64,000 bases of DNA from Stentor coeruleus (lineage: Eukaryota > Ciliophora > Heterotrichea > Heterotrichida > Stentoridae), in the NCBI GenBank assembly GCA_001970955.1, contig MPUH01000101.1:1-64000 (forward strand), given 5' to 3'. Of the stretch, positions 60,608-64,000 are shown piece by piece. The position numbers were made by a program, and so were the translations under genes. Below the pieces are notes generated by a model. It was not told the DNA's origin, did no database searches, and saw only the letters and a list, made by a program, of their open reading frames with translations. The stretch's first letter is position 1, and each line of letters starts with the position of its first letter.

Positions 60608-61651
60608 CTATAAGCGCTGTTTGAGTCTTTTTCTTTTATAATAAACTGCACATCCTATCCCTGTACCAAGTGCTATAATAAAAAACAATATACTCATAGT
60701 CCTCATAAAGTTCCCAGAACTCTGATCATTGACTACAATTTTCTCATTTTTATGCTGAAGTTGTACATAAGGATCATTACGTGCTCTGACGTATATTGGG
60801 ATGTTATTAAAACGATATATATTTCCTGGTTTAGCTGGAATATAAACTCCTGGATTATTATTAGCATAACATCCTCCTGTATATACCCAATGAATATTAC
60901 CAAAAGTATCAGTTGTAATTTCTACAGTTATACAAATCTGTGTTATGATATCGTATGTATAACATATTCCATGGACATTATCTGCTTTGAGTATCCATAA
61001 ACCATTTTTTTTAGTACATTTTTCTATACATGATTTCCCTGTGCAATCTAAAGTTAACTCGTTTTGGAACCAAGTTGGTAGGTCTATACCTATTTTTGGG
61101 TCATGAAAATTCCACCACCCGTTTTTTGACCTTGAACACTCAGGCATATCTTCTAAAGGCTTATATGCTAAAGGGTTTTTCCTATCTGAACTAGGAGCTA
61201 ATTCAAAATAAACGCATTTTTCTTGAGAATCGCCTGCAGGGACCATTTCATCAGTGAAGATAAAAGTTGCGAACTTCATTGCTGTATCTTTAGAATACAA
61301 ATGATAAGAAGGGGTATATTTGTCTAAATTGTTCTTTTTAAGTATGTCTTTAATTGATTGGGATTCAATATTCGTCCAGTTCATTGTTTCTTGTACACCA
61401 TGGCCTTGACTTGGCATGATTTTCATTTTCATGCTCATAGTGCTTAAAAATTTTTCTATATCATTGTCTTTCCAAGTCTAATTAGATAATACAGAAACTG
61501 TGGATATTGAGGTTGACCCACCTGTAAATAAACTGATAAAAAAGAACAAAATTGAAAGTCCTCCGAAGATTAGGCTTGCAAAAAATAGGCCTCTGAGTAT
61601 CTTTGAAGCACTGTCACCGAATTTTTTGAAGTTGAATGGATCCCAGTCCAT
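60608..61651 (-). CDS. two-TM membrane protein with Cys-rich ectodomain (one 15-nt intron)
   Basis: Removing the 15-nt intron at 61478-61492 (gtattatctaattag) joins ATG at 61651 to the main exon, giving 342 aa, stop TAG. A TM helix near residues 20-43 (LFFASLIFGGLSILFFFISL) follows a short cytosolic head (MDWDPFNFKKFGDSASKILR). A lumenal or extracellular part of about 250 residues has at least nine Cys (CSRSKNGWW; CTGKSCIEKCTKK; ICYTYDIITQIC; GGCYANN), likely disulphides. A second TM helix near 310-330 (MSILFFIIALGTGIGCAVYY) is followed by a basic tail KRKRLKQRL, a possible ER-retention type end. No family recognised. Confidence 0.8.
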
Positions 61652-62228
61652 TTATTATTTTAATGAATAATTTGCTTTAGGGATTAAGATTTTGATGATT
61701 GGGAAAGTGGATTTTTTTTTTATAGGGTTGTTTGAAAATGACAATTGGATTTTTAGAGGAGAATTTATGTGATAAAAGTTAGGGTGTTGTTGTTTTGGTG
61801 GATTATAATGATAATGTTTTAAGTTTGGGTTAGAGATTTATGATAATAATGTAGAATCGGTTGTAAAAAGCTTATGAAATTGAATTATGAAAGTTAAACT
61901 TAGTATACTTACTTGACAGATTATTAGTATTAGTATTAGTATTAGTTAGGAATTCTCCAATAGTATTCCAAAGATGATTTCTTATTTTTGTGATATAATT
62001 TCTATAAAGTATCAGCATCCAGAAAATTCTTACCCAACCCTTTAGCCAATAGTAGCATACACACTTTTACATTTTAACTTTATTTTTCGCATTTAGCACA
62101 TAATCTTAATTCATTTCTATAAAAATACATATATATATTAACTTCTATTAAAGTAATATCAAACTAAAAACTATACTAAACCTTTTAATACAATCTTAAA
62201 TTATAAATATCAATTACTACTTCATAAT
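61652..62228. other. intergenic between minus-strand genes
   Basis: G/T-rich to about 61880 (5' flank of the membrane-protein gene), a short (agtatt)-type repeat at 61926-61945, then C/A-rich to 62228 (3' flank of the phosphoesterase gene). No gene. Confidence 0.55.
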
Positions 62229-62966
62229 CTATTTTTTTATAGGCAAATCAAACACCAAAGGATCATTTATAGGATCATACCTCAATGTACAATTAGATCC
62301 ATTAATAAAAGTTGTATATTCATTATTCATAACTCCATAAGTTTCATGTATATGCCCAAAAAGATGTATTAATGGTTTAATCTCCAATACTTTTCCTAAC
62401 AAATCCTCACATCCACCATGAACCCCATCATAACATAAATCTAAAATCCCATAAGGTGGTCCATGTGTTATAAGAATTTCCGTATCTTTTGGTATCAAAT
62501 CCCACTTAGCTGCAATATCAGGACCTTTATCTAAATTAAAAGCCCAATTAAAAAAAGTTGGACTCCAAGGACTTCCATATATTTTATACCCTTCAATAAT
62601 AATCTCAGAATCTTCTAAATAAATACAGTTTTTTAATGACTTTTTAATCTCAGCAGCATTAACATCTGAAGTTTGAGGGAAATTTCTTACAAGATTTTCT
62701 TGATATTTTAAGTCAAATGTCAAATCATGATTTCCAGCGATTACTATTTTATATTTATGAGGTAAAGATAAGAGTAAGTTGTTAAATCTTTCAACTTCAT
62801 CTTGAAGACCTACCATTGTAAAATCTCCTGCATGTAATAAAACATCACCTGGTGGAATTAATAAACAATCAGCCATATCGTGTGTATCTGATAAACAGAC
62901 AAATCTTATATGATTTGGGGGTTTAGGGATATAACCAGAGTGGACTTGGATAGAAGATGTATGCAT
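62229..62966 (-). CDS. MPPED-type calcineurin-like metallophosphoesterase
   Basis: A 245-aa protein, ATG at 62966, stop TAG. All five metal-site blocks are present in order: SDTHD (25-30 region), LLHAGDFT, IVIAGNHDLTFD, LITHGPPYGILD and HLFGHIHETYG. The spacing and the GPPYGILD block match MPPED1/2 (UPF0046/239FB) enzymes, which hydrolyse cyclic nucleotide phosphodiesters in vitro. The usual glycine residues are kept, so activity is likely; in mammalian MPPED2 one Gly replaces a catalytic His, but here GHIHE keeps both His. Cytosolic, no signal peptide. Confidence 0.92.
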   Translation of the reverse strand: MHTSSIQVHSGYIPKPPNHIRFVCLSDTHDMADCLLIPPGDVLLHAGDFTMVGLQDEVERFNNLLLSLPHKYKIVIAGNHDLTFDLKYQENLVRNFPQTSDVNAAEIKKSLKNCIYLEDSEIIIEGYKIYGSPWSPTFFNWAFNLDKGPDIAAKWDLIPKDTEILITHGPPYGILDLCYDGVHGGCEDLLGKVLEIKPLIHLFGHIHETYGVMNNEYTTFINGSNCTLRYDPINDPLVFDLPIKK

Positions 62967-63387
62967 ATATTATTATTTAGATTAAAAAATAAGGTAATTA
63001 GATAAGATGATATAAATAAAAGGTTTTATAATATGATTAAATTATGTGCTGAAAATTGTGTTACCTTTTATTAAAGTTTATTGTTTAGATTAGATGAATC
63101 ATAAATTTAAATAATTAATCAGTATTAGTTATAATCAAAAAATCTAAATGAAAATATATTATGCAATACCAATTCTTGTTACCCTATCCAAAATATTTAT
63201 ACCAATATCTTTCTTAACAACTTTTATTAATATCATAAAAACTCTTAAATTTAATATAAGCCTATATGCTTTTTAATATCCATAAAACACTTATTCTCAC
63301 ACCTCTTATTCTTCTTCTCAGAAATCAAAATTTTTCTTATACTTATACCTAAACTCAAATCTCAGCGTTAAATTATCCTAGTTTTTT
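62967..63387. other. intergenic between minus-strand genes
   Basis: G-containing AT-rich DNA up to about 63130 (5' flank), then C-rich and G-poor to 63387 (3' flank of the eS28 gene). No gene or repeat seen. Confidence 0.6.
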
Positions 63388-63591
63388 CTATCTTAATCTT
63401 CTTGCTTCTCTTTCACTTTCCAGTAAAGCTAGCATATCGCCTTCACGAACTGGACCTTTAACGTTTCTCACTAATGTTCTCCCAGATTCATCTCCATGAA
63501 GCACTACACGTACTTGGGTTATGCCTCCACGAGATCCTGTTCTTCCAAGGAGTTTTTGAACTGTAGCAAGAATCGGGCCTTGTTCTTCCAT
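63388..63591 (-). CDS. RPS28: 40S ribosomal protein eS28
   Basis: A 67-aa protein, ATG at 63591, stop TAG. It carries [37 protein letters not shown] and the invariant [10 protein letters not shown] end, essentially the eS28 consensus (human protein 69 aa). eS28 sits at the head of the 40S subunit near the mRNA exit. No intron, although the P1 gene in this window has one. Downstream DNA is C-rich on the plus strand as for other minus genes. Confidence 0.97.
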   Translation of the reverse strand: MEEQGPILATVQKLLGRTGSRGGITQVRVVLHGDESGRTLVRNVKGPVREGDMLALLESEREARRLR

Positions 63592-63673
63592 TTATATTAA
63601 ACTCAAAAGATAAGTCTTATAACTAAATACTCTAATTATAAGATAAAATTCTTATAAAAATATTAGCAAAAAA

Positions 63674-64000
63674 CTAAACTTGATAACCTTGACCACTTAT
63701 ATCTGAATAACTTTTACAGATTGAACCAGAAATATCTGAACTCTTATCAGTAAGCATTTCCTTAGCACAATCATCAAGCATATCGACGAATTTTTTCAAT
63801 GACATCCCTTGTTGGTTATCTAAAAAAGTAAACCCAAACTCGATTTCATTCTTAGCAAATTTAACACCAGTTTTTTCTAAATACTTAATAAAACAATCAT
63901 AACTCCAAGAATTTTTATCATATTCTGATATATCTTCTAATATTTCTTTTGGGTTTTTTTTTAAATTTATTAACTCATTTGTAGCGAATCTTAAAAACCT
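63674..64000 (-). CDS. 3' part of an unknown gene running off the right edge
   Basis: The minus-strand frame from 64000 to TAG at 63674 is open for 108 codons; its start is outside the window. It encodes FATNELINLKKNPKEILEDI, then SWSYDCFIKYLEKTGVKFAK and GMSLKKFVDMLDDCAKEML, ending DISGQGYQV. The helix-loop-helix rhythm (YLEKTGVKFAKNEIEFGFTF followed by MSLKKFVDML) resembles a degenerate EF-hand pair. No firm family. Confidence 0.65.
   Translation of the reverse strand, partial: RFLRFATNELINLKKNPKEILEDISEYDKNSWSYDCFIKYLEKTGVKFAKNEIEFGFTFLDNQQGMSLKKFVDMLDDCAKEMLTDKSSDISGSICKSYSDISGQGYQV

Noticed and set aside
1-64000. Source could be Blepharisma, which also has 15-nt introns
   Set aside because: Blepharisma reads UGA as Trp; here the many Trp codons in long genes are all TGG and no long gene contains TGA.

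Overview
The window looks like macronuclear DNA of a heterotrich ciliate, most likely Stentor. It is AT-rich, has short gene-dense spacing, and its introns are only 15 or 16 nt long with GT...AG ends. Eleven such introns can be placed because removing each one joins two reading frames; all nine 15-nt ones carry an A at position 10. Reading frames follow the standard code: Trp is TGG, and Gln is never TAA/TAG. None of the 36 genes whose end I can place stops in TGA (22 TAA, 14 TAG). The gene content is that of a ciliated free-living cell: coiled-coil and EF-hand cytoskeletal proteins, IQ/TPR proteins, protein kinases and hybrid histidine kinases. I see no transposon, virus-like element, CRISPR array, tRNA or rRNA.

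Layout. 1-9 kb: 3' flank of an off-window gene, a tiny PNRC/Edc1-like decapping-activator candidate, a coiled-coil protein, an SLC35F6-like transporter, two EF-hand/coiled-coil proteins and a Gln/Arg/Glu-rich coiled-coil protein. 9-24 kb: an MFS transporter, a zinc-finger protein, a degenerate fragment of a hybrid histidine kinase followed by two intact tandem paralogs, a short ESS2 (DGCR14) spliceosome factor and two unknown proteins. 24-32 kb: a Cyc8/Ssn6-like TPR protein, an unknown protein with its stop only 7 nt before a DYRK kinase, a small coiled-coil protein and a 58-aa acidic protein. 32-39 kb: a compact minus-strand run of Claspin-like, WDR53-like, striatin and PX-START genes (105, 43 and 67 nt apart). 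40-51 kb: coiled-coil proteins, a candidate gene with in-frame TGA codons, ribosomal P1, GNA1 (UDP-GlcNAc pathway), a TPR-IQ protein and a C2H2 protein. 50.8-54.1 kb is empty apart from weak kinase-like remnants. 54-64 kb: a TSNAXIP1-like protein divergent from a PDK1-like kinase, a 1132-aa hexapeptide-repeat protein, a membrane protein with a Cys-rich ectodomain, an MPPED-type phosphoesterase, ribosomal eS28 and the 3' part of a gene that runs off the right edge.

Two features run through the whole window. First, short direct duplications (38-225 nt) recur. Four of them meet at a single N, and several break genes that become open again when one copy is removed, so most look like assembly overlaps. 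Second, the DNA around genes has a strong strand bias: C-rich and almost G-free before the start codon, G-rich and almost C-free after the stop codon, read in the gene's own direction. This bias helped to place small genes and to read the edges.

The genes form no single operon-like pathway. They group loosely into RNA processing (PNRC/Edc1-like, ESS2), signalling (two hybrid histidine kinases, DYRK, PDK1, striatin), translation (P1, eS28), replication checkpoint (Claspin-like) and cilia/cortex structure.
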